DNA of 64,000 bases, from positions 620,001 through 684,000 of the forward strand of contig NZ_CP097263.1 of the NCBI RefSeq assembly GCF_028622115.1, given 5' to 3'. The translations under genes were made by a program, and so were the position numbers. The notes under the pieces are model-generated. The model was not told the origin of the DNA and did not search any database. It worked only from the letters and a program-made list of their open reading frames with translations. The stretch is from Kutzneria chonburiensis (GTDB taxonomy: Bacteria; Actinomycetota; Actinomycetes; Mycobacteriales; Pseudonocardiaceae). This document shows, piece after piece, positions 42,278-51,395 of the stretch. Each line of letters starts with the position of its first letter. Position 1 is the first letter of the stretch.

Positions 42278-43136
42278 CCGGTCGTCGGCCGACGGCCAGA
42301 CCGCGGCCGACGAGGTACTCGTAGCAGTTGTTGAGCAGCCAGTACATGTCGTAGTGCGAGCGGTCCATCTCGACGATGTTCCAGCGCACGTCGGGGTTGG
42401 CGCGGGCGATGCCGTCGACGTCGATCGTGCCCGTGCCGTAGGGGACCATGTAGTCGTCCATGCCGGTGGCCGGACCGTCCTTGATGTGGATGTACTCGAC
42501 CCGGCGGCCGAGTGACCGGAGCACCTTCACCGGGTCGGCGCCGCCGGTCTGGGCCCAGTACGTGTCGAGCTCGATGACCACTGCCGGGTCCAGCGCGTTC
42601 AGCAGGATCCGGTAGGCCTGCTGGCCGTTGAAGGAGTTGCGGAATTCGGCGAAGTGGTTGTGGTAGCCGATGCGCATGCCGTACGGGCGAGCGTTGACGA
42701 CCGCCTCGTTGATCCGGTCGGCCCCGCGCAGAATCGCGTCCCGGCTGTCGAACTCCTCCGGCTCCAGGCTCCACACCAGGGTGCGGGAACCCAGTTCCGC
42801 GTACGTGTCGAGGATCGACTTCGCGTCCGGGCCGGACGGGAACGGCGCGTGCGAGCTGCACAGCCCGAGGCCGAGGTTGTCCAGGTGCGCCCGCACGACC
42901 TTCGGCGAATTGTCGTACAGGTCATAGCTTTCGATCGCCACGTAGCCGATCGCCGCGACCTTGTCGAGCGTGCCGAGCAGGTCCTGCTCGGCCTGGTCGT
43001 TCAGCGACCACATCTGCAATGCGATCGGTGACGGGCAGCGCCGGTTCGTCGCGCCGGCGGCCGGCGCGGCCAGCGCACTGCCGGCCGCCAGCAGCGCGGC
43101 CGAGGTCAGCAGTGAGCGGCGGCTGAGCTGACTCAT
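42270..43136 (-). CDS. Tat-exported sugar phosphate isomerase/epimerase-like TIM-barrel protein
   Basis: This 288-residue protein begins MSQLSRRSLLTSAALLAAG, a twin-arginine signal (SRRSLL) with an Ala-rich cleavage region, then an AP-endonuclease-2-type barrel. Metal-site strands are IALQMWSLND, GLGLCSSHAPF, MRIGYHNHFAEF (His-Asn-His), VVIELDTYWAQTGG and VEYIHIKDGPATG. Tat export implies folding with metal in the cytoplasm first. Family members isomerise or epimerise sugars, or cleave sugar derivatives; the substrate is not predictable. ATG 43136 is clear. It stands alone between the LCP gene and a small membrane protein. Confidence 0.87.
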   Translation of the reverse strand: MSQLSRRSLLTSAALLAAGSALAAPAAGATNRRCPSPIALQMWSLNDQAEQDLLGTLDKVAAIGYVAIESYDLYDNSPKVVRAHLDNLGLGLCSSHAPFPSGPDAKSILDTYAELGSRTLVWSLEPEEFDSRDAILRGADRINEAVVNARPYGMRIGYHNHFAEFRNSFNGQQAYRILLNALDPAVVIELDTYWAQTGGADPVKVLRSLGRRVEYIHIKDGPATGMDDYMVPYGTGTIDVDGIARANPDVRWNIVEMDRSHYDMYWLLNNCYEYLVGRGLAVGRRPVS

Positions 43137-43254
43137 AGGGATTGTCCTTCACAGGAGGCGGAAGTCGCCGGCGGCAGGCGAAAAGTGACTCTCACTCCAC
43201 CGTGGCCGGCGACCCCGGTCAACCCGTGGCGATCGATGAGGCATGAGGTCGGGG

Positions 43255-43506
43255 TCAGTAGTACTGGCGGGGGCGGGGTTTGCCCGCGACGAACCACAAC
43301 AGGCTGCCCAGGAACGGCAGGCACAGCACCACGAAGAACCACAGGATCTTGCCGCCGCACCCGATGTCCGCCCCGAGGATGCTGAACAGCGCGGCCAGGA
43401 AGAAGACGACGAGAAACAGGCCGACCGCGACCATGACCACGATCAGCCCGATGCCGAGGCCCTGCGTGGCCAGGTCGTGGTTGATCTCCAGCGAGAGGTG
43501 CGACAT
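43255..43506 (-). CDS. PLDc_N domain small membrane protein
   Basis: This 83-residue protein has two membrane helices (LGIGLIVVMVAVGLFLVVFFLAALFSIL and KILWFFVVLCLPFLGSLLWFVAG) with the PLDc_N pattern W.....P..G.L.WF..G at the second. The domain is named after the N-terminus of phospholipase D-type cardiolipin synthases but here stands alone, as is common in actinobacteria. Its role is unknown. TAGTTT six bases before ATG 43506 fits a leaderless start. It ends GKPRPRQYY. Confidence 0.85.
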   Translation of the reverse strand: MSHLSLEINHDLATQGLGIGLIVVMVAVGLFLVVFFLAALFSILGADIGCGGKILWFFVVLCLPFLGSLLWFVAGKPRPRQYY

Positions 43507-43567
43507 GCCACGAAACTATGAGCTGATCGGGTGATCGGGCATCGATCTCGCGTCGGAACGCGGCGTA

Positions 43568-44002
43568 CTACTTTTGTCGAATGGTGTACCGGTAGAGGTT
43601 CGACTCCCGCAGCTCGAAGCCCAGCCGCTGATACAGCCGGTTCGCGCCTTCACGGGACGGCCGCGAGGTGAGGTCGACCGTGCGGACCCCGGCCTCGCCG
43701 GCCCGGCGGACTGCCGCCATCGTGAGGGCCTCGCCGACGCCCTTGCCCCGCGCGGCCGAGTCGACGACCACGTCGTCGATGTGGGCCCGCAGCCCGGTGA
43801 TGATGGGGTACAGCACCAAAGTCAGCGTGCCGACAATGGTTTCCCCGTCCCGGGCCACGAAAACGGTCGTGGCCGGGTGGGCGGCGATGGCCGCCAGCGC
43901 CGCCCTGGACAGCGGCGCGGCGGAGGAGGAAAGCTGAGGCAGCAGCCGCGTGAAGGCGTCCGCCACCTCGTCGGTGACCTCGGACAGGATGTCGATCTGC
44001 AC
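43568..44002 (-). CDS. GNAT-family N-acetyltransferase
   Basis: This 144-residue acetyl-CoA-dependent acyltransferase has the fold's acetyl-CoA-binding motif IDDVVVDSAARGKGVGEALTMAAVRRA (R/Q-x-x-G-x-G/A). Preceding strands are TTVFVARDGETIVGTLTLVLY, and the C-terminal NRLYQRLGFELRESNLYRYTI is typical. The substrate is not predictable. GTG 44002 is the only start that includes the first strand. It lies 19 bases downstream of the flavin reductase gene on the same strand, so it could be the last gene of that operon. Confidence 0.86.
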   Translation of the reverse strand: MQIDILSEVTDEVADAFTRLLPQLSSSAAPLSRAALAAIAAHPATTVFVARDGETIVGTLTLVLYPIITGLRAHIDDVVVDSAARGKGVGEALTMAAVRRAGEAGVRTVDLTSRPSREGANRLYQRLGFELRESNLYRYTIRQK

Positions 44003-44021
44003 GTTCCTACTGTGCCAGAAC

Positions 44022-44597
44022 CTATTGGGCCAGCAGCTGCTCGAACGGCACGAAGGTGTCGGCCGGCTTGGCCACGGTCCGCAGACCGGCCGCCCGGTCG
44101 GCCAACTCCGCGCCGGCGCGGCGGACGCGGTCGTGCAGCGACGGGCTGCCGAAGTCGGAGGACGCGGCGTAGACGCCGGTCGGGGTGACCTCGGCCCGCA
44201 GGTAGGCGAACAGGGGCCGCAGCTGGTAGTCGAGCACCAGGGAATGCCGCTCGGTGCCGCCGGTGGCGGCGATCAGCACGGGCTTGCCGACCAGGGCGTC
44301 CTTGTCCAGCACGTCGAAGAAGGACTTGAACAGCCCGCTGTACGAAGCGGTGAACACCGGGGTGACGGTGATCAGGGCGTCGGCCGACGTCACGGCGGAG
44401 ATGGCGGCGGCCAGCTTGGGGCTGGGGAAGCCGGTGAGCATGTTGTTGGTGACGTCGACGGCGATGTCCCGCAGCTCGATGACGGTCACCTCGGCCTCGC
44501 CCAACGCGTCCCGCGTGGCGGCGGCGAGCTGGTCGGCCAACAGCCGGGTGGACGACGGCTGGCCGAGACCGGCCGTCACGACGGCGATGGTGGTCAT
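44022..44597 (-). CDS. NADPH-dependent FMN reductase, partner of the luciferase-like monooxygenase (CE1759-type)
   Basis: This 191-residue flavodoxin-fold reductase has a phosphate loop VVTAGLGQPSSTRLLADQLA and active-site region VTPVFTASYSGLFKSFFDVLDKDALVGKPVLIAATGG. Its ATG 44597 overlaps the stop of the adjacent luciferase-like gene (ATGA). The pairing of these two families matches the CE1758/CE1759 luciferase-reductase duo known from corynebacteria and relatives. The reductase would supply FMNH2 directly to the monooxygenase. Complete length. The substrate of the pair is unknown. Confidence 0.87.
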   Translation of the reverse strand: MTTIAVVTAGLGQPSSTRLLADQLAAATRDALGEAEVTVIELRDIAVDVTNNMLTGFPSPKLAAAISAVTSADALITVTPVFTASYSGLFKSFFDVLDKDALVGKPVLIAATGGTERHSLVLDYQLRPLFAYLRAEVTPTGVYAASSDFGSPSLHDRVRRAGAELADRAAGLRTVAKPADTFVPFEQLLAQ

Positions 44598-45670
44598 GCG
44601 GACACCTTCTTCGCGAGCAGCGACTGGTGGGTGGGGGCGTCGGGCACGTGGGCCGGGCGCTTGGCGTCCAGCTCGCGGCGCAGCACGGGCACGATCTCGC
44701 CGAGCAGGTCGAGCTGCTCGAGCACGGTCTTCAACGGCAGGCCGGCGTGGTCCATCAGGAACAGCTGGCGCTGGTAGTCGCCGAAGTGCTCGCGGAAGGT
44801 CAGGGTCTTGTCGATGACCTCCTGCGGGCTGCCGACGGTCAGCGGCGTCTGCGAGGTGAAGTCCTCCAGCGACGGCCCGTGCCCGTACACCGGCGCGTTG
44901 TCGAAGTACGGCCGGAACTCGCGCACGGCGTCCTGCGAGTTGCGGCGCATGAACACCTGCCCACCCAGCCCGACGATGGCCTGGTCGGCAGACCCGTGCC
45001 CGTAGTGCTCGAACCGCTGCCGGTACAGCTGGATCAGCTGCTGGAAGTGGTACGTGGGCCAGAAGATGTGGTTGGCGAAGAAGCCGTCGCCGTAGTAGGC
45101 CGCCTGCTCGGCGATCTCGGGGCTGCGGATGGAGCCGTGCCACACGAACGGCGGCACACCGTCCAGCGGCCGCGGCGTCGAGGTGAACTCCTGGAGCGGC
45201 GTGCGGAACTTGCCGGACCAGTTGACCACGTCCTCGCGCCACAACTTGTGCAGCAGCGCGTAGTTCTCGATGGCCAGCGGGATGCCCTGGCGGATGTCCT
45301 GCCCGAACCACGGGTACACCGGCCCGGTGTTGCCACGGCCCATCATCAGATCGACCCGGCCGTCGGCCAGGTGCTGGAGCATCGCGAAGTCCTCGGCGAT
45401 CTTCACCGGGTCGTTCGTGGTGATCAGCGTGGTCGAGGTGGACAGGATCAGCTTCTCGGTGCGCGCGGCGACGTAGCCGAGCATGGTGGTCGGCGAGGAC
45501 GGCACGAACGGCGGGTTGTGGTGCTCGCCGGTGGCGAACACGTCCAGCCCGACCTCCTCGGCCTTGAGCGCGATCGTGACCATCGCCTTGATCCGCTCCG
45601 CCTCCGTCGGCGTGACGCCGGTGGTGGGGTCGGTGGTCACGTCGCCGACCGTGAAGATTCCGAACTGCAT
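44594..45670 (-). CDS. FMN-dependent luciferase-like monooxygenase (CE1758-type)
   Basis: This 358-residue TIM-barrel LLM monooxygenase begins MQFGIFTVGDVTTDPTTGVTPTEAERIKAMVTIALKAEEVGLDVFATGEHHNPPF. The Asp/His-rich GEHHN and the later LMMGRGNTGPVYPWFG and PFVWHGSIRSPEIAEQAAYYGDGFF are characteristic of this subgroup. It would use FMNH2 from its overlapping partner gene and O2 to oxidise an unknown substrate. AGGAGAG lies upstream of ATG 45670. It is the first gene of the short operon. Confidence 0.88.
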   Translation of the reverse strand: MQFGIFTVGDVTTDPTTGVTPTEAERIKAMVTIALKAEEVGLDVFATGEHHNPPFVPSSPTTMLGYVAARTEKLILSTSTTLITTNDPVKIAEDFAMLQHLADGRVDLMMGRGNTGPVYPWFGQDIRQGIPLAIENYALLHKLWREDVVNWSGKFRTPLQEFTSTPRPLDGVPPFVWHGSIRSPEIAEQAAYYGDGFFANHIFWPTYHFQQLIQLYRQRFEHYGHGSADQAIVGLGGQVFMRRNSQDAVREFRPYFDNAPVYGHGPSLEDFTSQTPLTVGSPQEVIDKTLTFREHFGDYQRQLFLMDHAGLPLKTVLEQLDLLGEIVPVLRRELDAKRPAHVPDAPTHQSLLAKKVSA

Positions 45671-45739
45671 CGTCGCTCTCCTCTCGACTCATCCAGTACT
45701 TGAACTCTCAACTACCGGACGCTCGACAGTATTCCACGG

Positions 45740-48700
45740 TCAGCACGGGTCTGTCGGCGAGTCCTCGCTCACATAGGTCCGCCACTCGGCGGCGCTGACC
45801 GGCGTGCCCCGCACCGCGCACACCTGGCCCGCCACGGCCTCGGGATCGGTCTGCCACAAGGAGTTCGGCCCGTTGGCCACGCCGGCGGCGATGCTGCCAC
45901 CACGTGGATCGAACGCCACCGCGGTCACGTTGTCGGTCGGCCCGGACAGGGTGGCCGTCGGCTGCGGCGCATGGGGATCGCTGACGTCCCAGATGGACAC
46001 CGTCCGGTCCCAGCTGGCGCTGGCCAGCGACTTGCCGTCGGCGGAGAACACCACCGACGTCACGGTGTTGGTGTGGTCGGTCAGGACGCTGACCTGCGAC
46101 GGAGCGTCGCCGACGGCGTACAGCTCGACGGCGTGGTCCTCGCCGCCGGTGGCCAGCAGCGTGCCGTCGGGCGACAGGGCGATGCTGCGGATCGCGGCCG
46201 GATGCTCGGCGGCGAACCGGTATCGGCTGACCGGATGCACCGGATCGGAGACGTCCCACAGCCGGGCCGAGCCGTCGTAGCTGCCGCTGGCCAGGGTCTT
46301 GCCGTCGGCCGAGAAGGCCAGCGAGCTCACCCCGTCGGTGTGCTCGGCCAGCGGTTTCCCGATCTCCGTCACGTGTGTCGTGTCCGTCACGTCCCATAGT
46401 CTGATCAAATGATCGTCACCAGATGTGACTATCATTTTCCCTGACGGATCGTACACGACCGCTTCCAACTGCCCGGTGGACGCCGGAATGGTGGTCAGCA
46501 ACCGGGCATGGGCCGGGTCGGCGACGTCCCACAGCCTCGCGGTGTGGTCGTAGCTCACGCTGGCCAGGGTCTTGTCGTCCGGGCTGAACGCCACCGAGGT
46601 CACCGGCCCGGTGTGCCCGGTCAGCGTGGCCAGGGCCGTTGGCCGGCGCGGGTCCGAGGTGCCCCACAGCCGCACGGTGCCGTCGTAGTGGCCGCTGGCC
46701 AGCACCTTGCCCGTCTTGTCGAACGCCATGCCCCAGCCCGACTGCGCATGTCCGTCGACCTCGGCGGCCCGCACGTCCCACACCGACACGCACCAGTTCG
46801 CGGCCCCGGTCGCCACCGATGAGCCGTCGGGGCTGAACATGACCGCCCGGATCGTCGAGGGGGCGGTGAAGGCGGCGACCTGCGTGCCGCCGGCGACGTC
46901 CCACAGCCGGGTGATGTGGTCGTCGCCGCCGGCCGCGACCGTGCGGCCGTCGGGGCTGAACGCGACGGCTTCGAGGAAACTGGTGGCGCCGGTGAACGTC
47001 GACACCGCAGCGCCATTGGCCGGATCCCAGACGCGCACCGACTCGTCGTAGCTGGCGCTGGCCAGGCGTCGGCTGTCGGGGCTGAACGCCACGCCCGTCA
47101 CGGCATTGGTGTGGCCGGTCAGCACGCCGGCCGGCGCGCCGGTGGCGGTGTCCCACAGCCGCACCGTGTTGTCGTAGCTGCCGCTGGCGATCAGCTTGCC
47201 GTCCGGGCTGTACGCGATCGAGGTGACGGTCTTCTCGTGCCCGGCCAACGTGAACAGCGACGTGACCTGACGACCGTCCACTTGCCACAGTCGCACGGTC
47301 TTGTCCCCGCTGGCCGACGCGAGTCGCGTGCCGTCGGGGCTGAACGCCAGCGCGAACACGCTGTCGGTGTGGCCCTTGGCCACTGCGAGCTGCGCCGGGC
47401 TGTGGGGATTGCTGACGTCCCACAGGATGATCGACCCGTCGGCGATGCCGGCGGCCAAGCGTTTGCCGTCACGGCTCAACGCCACCCCGTACGCGGCGCT
47501 GGGAACCTGAAGCGTGGCAACGGAAGTGCGACCGTCCCACAGCCGAACCGACTTGTCCTTGCTGGCACTGGCCAGCAGATTTCCGCCGTACGACAAGGCA
47601 GTCACGCCGTCGTTGTGGCCTAGCAGCCGAGTCGTCGCGGGCACGCCCGAAGTCGTCAGCAGGCTGCCACGGGCCTCCGCGGTGGGGGAGATCCGGTACG
47701 CCACCAGGCTCAGCTGCGCCGCCAGCGCGGGATCGGCGGCCTGTAGGGAATTCGCGCGCAGCGCGACCTGTCTCGACATGGCATCGGCCCGCTCCCGCAA
47801 CGCCGTCGACCGCTCCACAAAGGCAAAGACCGTCGAGGCCACGGCCACCAGCAACAGCACGGTCAACGCGGCCACCAGCTGCCGCAGCCGCCGGGTCTGC
47901 CGCACCGCCGCCTGCTGCTCGGCCGTCTCACGAGAACGGCTGGCGTCCAACAACTCCCGCTCGACCGGCGCCAGCGAGCCGTCGTCCGGGGCCGAGTTCA
48001 GCGCGATGGCCAGCTTCGCACCCCGGTACAGCCCCGAGTCGTCACGGCCGTCGCGCTGCCACGACCGGGCGTCCTGCGCCAGCTGTTGGTGCAGCCGCAG
48101 GCCCTCGCGGTTGTCGGCGACCCACTGCCGCAGCCGTGGCCACGACCGCAGCAGCGCCTCGTGGCTGATCTCCGCGGTGTGCTCATCCAACGTGACCAGC
48201 CGCGCGCGGGCCAGCGCGTCCAGCACCGCCGCCGCGGTGCCCGGGTCGGCGGCACCGTCGATCAGGCTGGCCCGGTCGACCCGGGCCCGGGTCACCTCGA
48301 CGCCCTCGCCGACGTGCACCATGCGCAGCAACAGCCGCCGCACCAGGTCGCGGCCGGCCGGATCGAACCGTGCGTAAGTGGCGTCGGCCGTCGTGGCGAT
48401 GGCCCGGTGGATGCCGCCGACCTCGGCGTACCCCTGCAACGTCAGCCGATTGCCTTCGCGGACCTGCCACGTGGCGAGCAGCGCGTGCGCGAGCAGCGGC
48501 AGCGCACCGCCGGTGTCTTCTTCGGCACCGAGATCGCGCAGCAGCAGGTCGGCGAGTCCCGGTTCCAGCTCCAACCCGGCCAGCGCGGCCGGCCGTTCGA
48601 TCGTCTCCCGCAGCGCCGACGCCGTCATCGGGCCGACCACGACCGCCCGTTCGAGGGACGCCACCAGCTCCGGAAAACGCGCGCAGTGCCCGTAGAAGTC

Positions 48701-50029
48701 GGCCCGCACCCCGTACACCACGGCTGCGTTCAGTGCGGTCAACGCCGCGACGAAGATCCGCCGCTGGGCCTCGTCGTCGCAGAGCGTGAACAGCTCCTCG
48801 AACTGGTCGATCACCACCACGAGGCGTCCAGAGCTCCTTGGATCAGCGCCGTCCAGCACGCCGGCCAGTTCGCCCGGATCCTCCTGCATCAGCGCCAGCA
48901 GCTCGGACGGCGGCCGTCCGGTGCCCTGGGCCAGCGCAGAGGCCAGCGCCTCCACCGGTTTGTTGCCCGGCGTGAACAGCAGCCACGACCAGCGTCGCGG
49001 CGTGGCCAGATCCATGCCCTCGATCGTCGGCACCAGGCCGGCCCGCAAAAGCGAGGACTTGCCCGAGCCGGACGCGCCGACCACGGCCATCGGGCCGTCT
49101 CGGCGCGGGTCGCCCAGCCGGTCCACCAGCGTCGCCGTCAGCTGCTCACGCCCGAAGAAGTACTGCGCGTTGCCCACCGAGAAGGCCAGCAGCCCCGGAT
49201 ACGGACTCCGACCTTCACGCGTCGGTGTCGGCGGCTCCTCGCGGGGCAGCGTCACCGTCACGCGGGGCGTCGGCCGGCCCAGCGCCGGGTCGTTGGCCAG
49301 GATCTGCTGGTAGACGTCCTGCACCTCGGTGCCCGGGTCGACGCCCAGCTCCGCGGCCAGCATCCGGCGCAGCCGGTCGTGGTGCTCCAGCGCCTCGGCC
49401 TGCCGGCCGCCCCGGTACAGGGCGATCATGTGCAGGGCTCGCAACCGCTCCCGCAGCGGGTTGTCCTCCACGGTCGTCCGCAGGTCGACGACCACTTCGG
49501 ACTCCCGGCCCAGCGACAGCAGCGCCTCCGCGCGGTCCTCGATCGCCGCCAGCCGCAGCTCCTCCAGATGCTGGCGCTCGCTCGCCGCGAACGGCCCCGG
49601 CACCCCCGGCAGCGGCGCGCCCTGCCACAGCTTCAGGCCGTCATCCCAGTACGCGATCGCCCGCTCGACGTCGTCGGCCGCGCGGGCCTGGTGGAACGCG
49701 TGCTCGAACCGCCAGGCGTCCAGGTTCGCCGGCTCCAGCGCCAGCCGATAGCCCGAGCCCACGCTGGTCAGCACGCTTTCGCGGGCCGTCGCCCTGCGGT
49801 CGCCGGCCAGCGCCTGCCGCAGCTTGGAGACGTAGGTGTGGATGATGCCGCGGACGCTTTCCGGGGGTTCCTCGCCCCACACGCCGTCGATCAGCTCGGT
49901 GCGCGAGACCACCTGGTTGCGCCGCACCGCCAGCTGCGCGAACAGGGCCCGTTGCTTGGGTGGCCCCAGGTCCAGCTCTCGTCCGTCCACTTCTGCGTGC
50001 AGCGCCCCCAAGAGCTTCACCAGCAGCAT
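45740..50029 (-). CDS. SARP/BTAD-STAND ATPase-WD40 giant regulator with one transmembrane segment
   Basis: This 1429-residue protein has in order: an OmpR-type winged helix (about 15-96), a bacterial transcriptional activation domain (about 103-247), and a nSTAND1-type NTPase. The NTPase has Walker A GASGSGKSS at 318-326, VVVIDQFEELFTLC as Walker B and VYGVRADFYGHCA. A membrane helix (LVAALTVLLLVAVASTVFAFV) and about fourteen WD40 repeats (VAFSPDG.TLAS...D.TVRLWD) follow, ending in a Cys-containing tail. The N-terminus resembles SARP activators of secondary metabolism; the WD40 wheel probably binds a partner. A DNA-binding domain on the same chain as a membrane helix implies membrane-tethered regulation or proteolytic release. 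TACACT six bases before ATG 50029 fits a leaderless start. Confidence 0.88.
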   Translation of the reverse strand: MLLVKLLGALHAEVDGRELDLGPPKQRALFAQLAVRRNQVVSRTELIDGVWGEEPPESVRGIIHTYVSKLRQALAGDRRATARESVLTSVGSGYRLALEPANLDAWRFEHAFHQARAADDVERAIAYWDDGLKLWQGAPLPGVPGPFAASERQHLEELRLAAIEDRAEALLSLGRESEVVVDLRTTVEDNPLRERLRALHMIALYRGGRQAEALEHHDRLRRMLAAELGVDPGTEVQDVYQQILANDPALGRPTPRVTVTLPREEPPTPTREGRSPYPGLLAFSVGNAQYFFGREQLTATLVDRLGDPRRDGPMAVVGASGSGKSSLLRAGLVPTIEGMDLATPRRWSWLLFTPGNKPVEALASALAQGTGRPPSELLALMQEDPGELAGVLDGADPRSSGRLVVVIDQFEELFTLCDDEAQRRIFVAALTALNAAVVYGVRADFYGHCARFPELVASLERAVVVGPMTASALRETIERPAALAGLELEPGLADLLLRDLGAEEDTGGALPLLAHALLATWQVREGNRLTLQGYAEVGGIHRAIATTADATYARFDPAGRDLVRRLLLRMVHVGEGVEVTRARVDRASLIDGAADPGTAAAVLDALARARLVTLDEHTAEISHEALLRSWPRLRQWVADNREGLRLHQQLAQDARSWQRDGRDDSGLYRGAKLAIALNSAPDDGSLAPVERELLDASRSRETAEQQAAVRQTRRLRQLVAALTVLLLVAVASTVFAFVERSTALRERADAMSRQVALRANSLQAADPALAAQLSLVAYRISPTAEARGSLLTTSGVPATTRLLGHNDGVTALSYGGNLLASASKDKSVRLWDGRTSVATLQVPSAAYGVALSRDGKRLAAGIADGSIILWDVSNPHSPAQLAVAKGHTDSVFALAFSPDGTRLASASGDKTVRLWQVDGRQVTSLFTLAGHEKTVTSIAYSPDGKLIASGSYDNTVRLWDTATGAPAGVLTGHTNAVTGVAFSPDSRRLASASYDESVRVWDPANGAAVSTFTGATSFLEAVAFSPDGRTVAAGGDDHITRLWDVAGGTQVAAFTAPSTIRAVMFSPDGSSVATGAANWCVSVWDVRAAEVDGHAQSGWGMAFDKTGKVLASGHYDGTVRLWGTSDPRRPTALATLTGHTGPVTSVAFSPDDKTLASVSYDHTARLWDVADPAHARLLTTIPASTGQLEAVVYDPSGKMIVTSGDDHLIRLWDVTDTTHVTEIGKPLAEHTDGVSSLAFSADGKTLASGSYDGSARLWDVSDPVHPVSRYRFAAEHPAAIRSIALSPDGTLLATGGEDHAVELYAVGDAPSQVSVLTDHTNTVTSVVFSADGKSLASASWDRTVSIWDVSDPHAPQPTATLSGPTDNVTAVAFDPRGGSIAAGVANGPNSLWQTDPEAVAGQVCAVRGTPVSAAEWRTYVSEDSPTDPC

Positions 50030-50099
50030 CGCGAGAGTGTATCTACAGGTAGCGGGGTCCCTGGTGAAGGTTTATCGTCCGCGCGTGGAGGCGGTACGG

Positions 50100-50438
50100 G
50101 TGGCGCGGGTCTACGACGATCCGAGCGCCGATGACGGGACGCGGGTGCTGGTCGACCGGCTCTGGCCGCGCGGGCTGCGCAAGGAACTGGCCCACTTGGA
50201 CAGCTGGTGCCGGTCCGTGTCGCCGTCCACCGAGCTGCGCGTCTGGTACGGCCACGACCCCGATCGCTTCGAGGAGTTCGCGCAGCGGTACCGAGCCGAG
50301 CTCGACGACCCCGACCGGCAGGCGGCGCTGCGCGGACTGGTCGAGCTGGCCGGCACCGTGACCCTGTTGACCGCCACCGCCGCCGTGGAGATCAGCCACG
50401 CCGCAGTGCTGGCCGACGTGCTGCGCGCTGCGCGTTAA
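50100..50438 (+). CDS. DUF488 family protein (YeaO-like)
   Basis: This 112-residue protein contains RVYDDPSADDGTRVLVDRLWPRGLRKELAHLDSWCRSVSPSTELRVWYGHDPDRFEEFAQRY, the complete DUF488 signature with the invariant DRLWPRG. The function of the family is unknown; links to DNA or metal stress have been suggested from context. GTG 50100 is preferred because GGAGG stands eight bases upstream and the protein then has the length of E. coli YeaO; GTG 50064 in frame would add 12 residues. The stop overlaps that of the convergent GNAT gene. Confidence 0.83.
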   Translation: MARVYDDPSADDGTRVLVDRLWPRGLRKELAHLDSWCRSVSPSTELRVWYGHDPDRFEEFAQRYRAELDDPDRQAALRGLVELAGTVTLLTATAAVEISHAAVLADVLRAAR

Positions 50439-50893
50439 CTCCGGCGCAGGGTCAGTTCGAACGGCGCGAATCCGTGCGAACGGTAGAACGCGATCGCCGC
50501 CTCGTTGTCGACGAACGCAGTCACCCGGAATTCGGTCGCGCCGTTCCGTTCGGCCCAGGCGGTGAATTCGGCGACCAATGCCGAACCCGCGCCGGTGCGG
50601 CGGAATTCCTCGCCGACCCGCATGCTTTCCAGCACGGCCGTCGTCGCGCCGGGCCGGAGCTCGCTGCTGTTCAGCCGGCCGACCAGGTGGCCGGCCGGCA
50701 CGTCGTCGACCCGGGCCAGCAGACACAAAGCGCTGGTCAGGAGGCCTCGGTAGTAGTCGGTGCCGTGCTTGTTCGGCCAGTCGGTGTCCATCCACGGGTC
50801 GCGCCGCCCGCCGTCCTCGGCGAACAGCGCGCCCGCGGACGCCACCAGCTCGGGAATGAGTTCCTCGGTCGCTTCGACGATTGTCGTGGCCAT
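50435..50893 (-). CDS. GNAT-family N-acetyltransferase
   Basis: This 152-residue acetyltransferase has the acetyl-CoA motif VLESMRVGEEFRRTGAGSALVAEFTAWAERNG and the C-terminal TEFRVTAFVDNEAAIAFYRSHGFAPFELTL, typical of the fold. The N-terminal region MATTIVEATEELIPELVASAGALFAEDGG is the substrate side. A -35 TTTACA, 17-base spacer, -10 TACGGT and six-base gap to ATG 50893 make this one of the clearest leaderless promoters in the window. The substrate is unknown. The stop overlaps the convergent DUF488 stop. Confidence 0.86.
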   Translation of the reverse strand: MATTIVEATEELIPELVASAGALFAEDGGRRDPWMDTDWPNKHGTDYYRGLLTSALCLLARVDDVPAGHLVGRLNSSELRPGATTAVLESMRVGEEFRRTGAGSALVAEFTAWAERNGATEFRVTAFVDNEAAIAFYRSHGFAPFELTLRRS

Positions 50894-50899
50894 GAAACG

Positions 50900-50928
50900 A
50901 CCGTAGCGGGTTCTTATTTCGGTGTAAA
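50900..50928 (-). promoter_or_regulatory. Predicted leaderless promoter of the GNAT gene
   Basis: On the minus strand TTTACA (50923-50928), 17 bases, TACGGT (50900-50905), then six bases to ATG 50893. Both hexamers are close to the housekeeping consensus (TTGACA, TANNNT), and no ribosome-binding sequence intervenes. Confidence 0.6.
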
Positions 50929-50949
50929 TTAATCCGCGAACTGGCCGGC

Positions 50950-51321
50950 TCAGGCGTGGATCTTGTTGCAGGCGTTGCCGCGCTGGCGGTAGCCGCCGTT
51001 GATGTGCTCCCAGCCGGCCACACAGACCAGCGCCTGGTCGGGCAGGTTGTGGCCGACGGTGACCCGCCAGTGGTCCGGGAAGCCCCAGCTCTGCGTGCCC
51101 GAGTTGACGTTCAGGCCGCCGCCGGAGATCTGGAAGTGCCCGAAGAACCGGCTGTTCCAGGTCAGCTGCGCCTCCACCCACTCCACCTGGAGCCCGGTGC
51201 CCTCGATCTCCTCGCACACCAGCACGTGGCAGGACCGTGCGCCCGCCTGCGCGGGGCCGGCGCCGGCCAGGGTGGCGGCGACAACGGCGGCGACGGTCAG
51301 GACAACGCGAACGGATTTCAC
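50950..51321 (-). CDS. Small secreted protein of unknown function
   Basis: This 123-residue product has a Sec signal peptide (VRVVLTVAAVVAATLAGAGPAQAGA, cleavage near residue 27). The mature part of about 97 residues has four Cys (SCHVLVCEE, ALVCVAG, GNACNK), suggesting two disulfides, and a Trp/Gly-rich beta pattern. I do not recognise the family. GGGGAG lies six bases before GTG 51321. It is monocistronic, flanked by the permease gene upstream on the same strand. Confidence 0.75.
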   Translation of the reverse strand: MKSVRVVLTVAAVVAATLAGAGPAQAGARSCHVLVCEEIEGTGLQVEWVEAQLTWNSRFFGHFQISGGGLNVNSGTQSWGFPDHWRVTVGHNLPDQALVCVAGWEHINGGYRQRGNACNKIHA

Positions 51322-51395
51322 GGCGGGCTCCCCAACAAAGTCGAGTGGTACTCGCCTCCTTGCATAGGGGAGTCGGCCGGCCGGCGCAAGCGGAT

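Noticed and set aside
46000-47700. The repetitive DNA in the WD40 regions as a tandem repeat locus or CRISPR-like array.
   Set aside because: The periodicity of about 126 bases follows the 42-residue WD40 unit; repeats are imperfect, in frame, and have no constant direct repeat with unique spacers.
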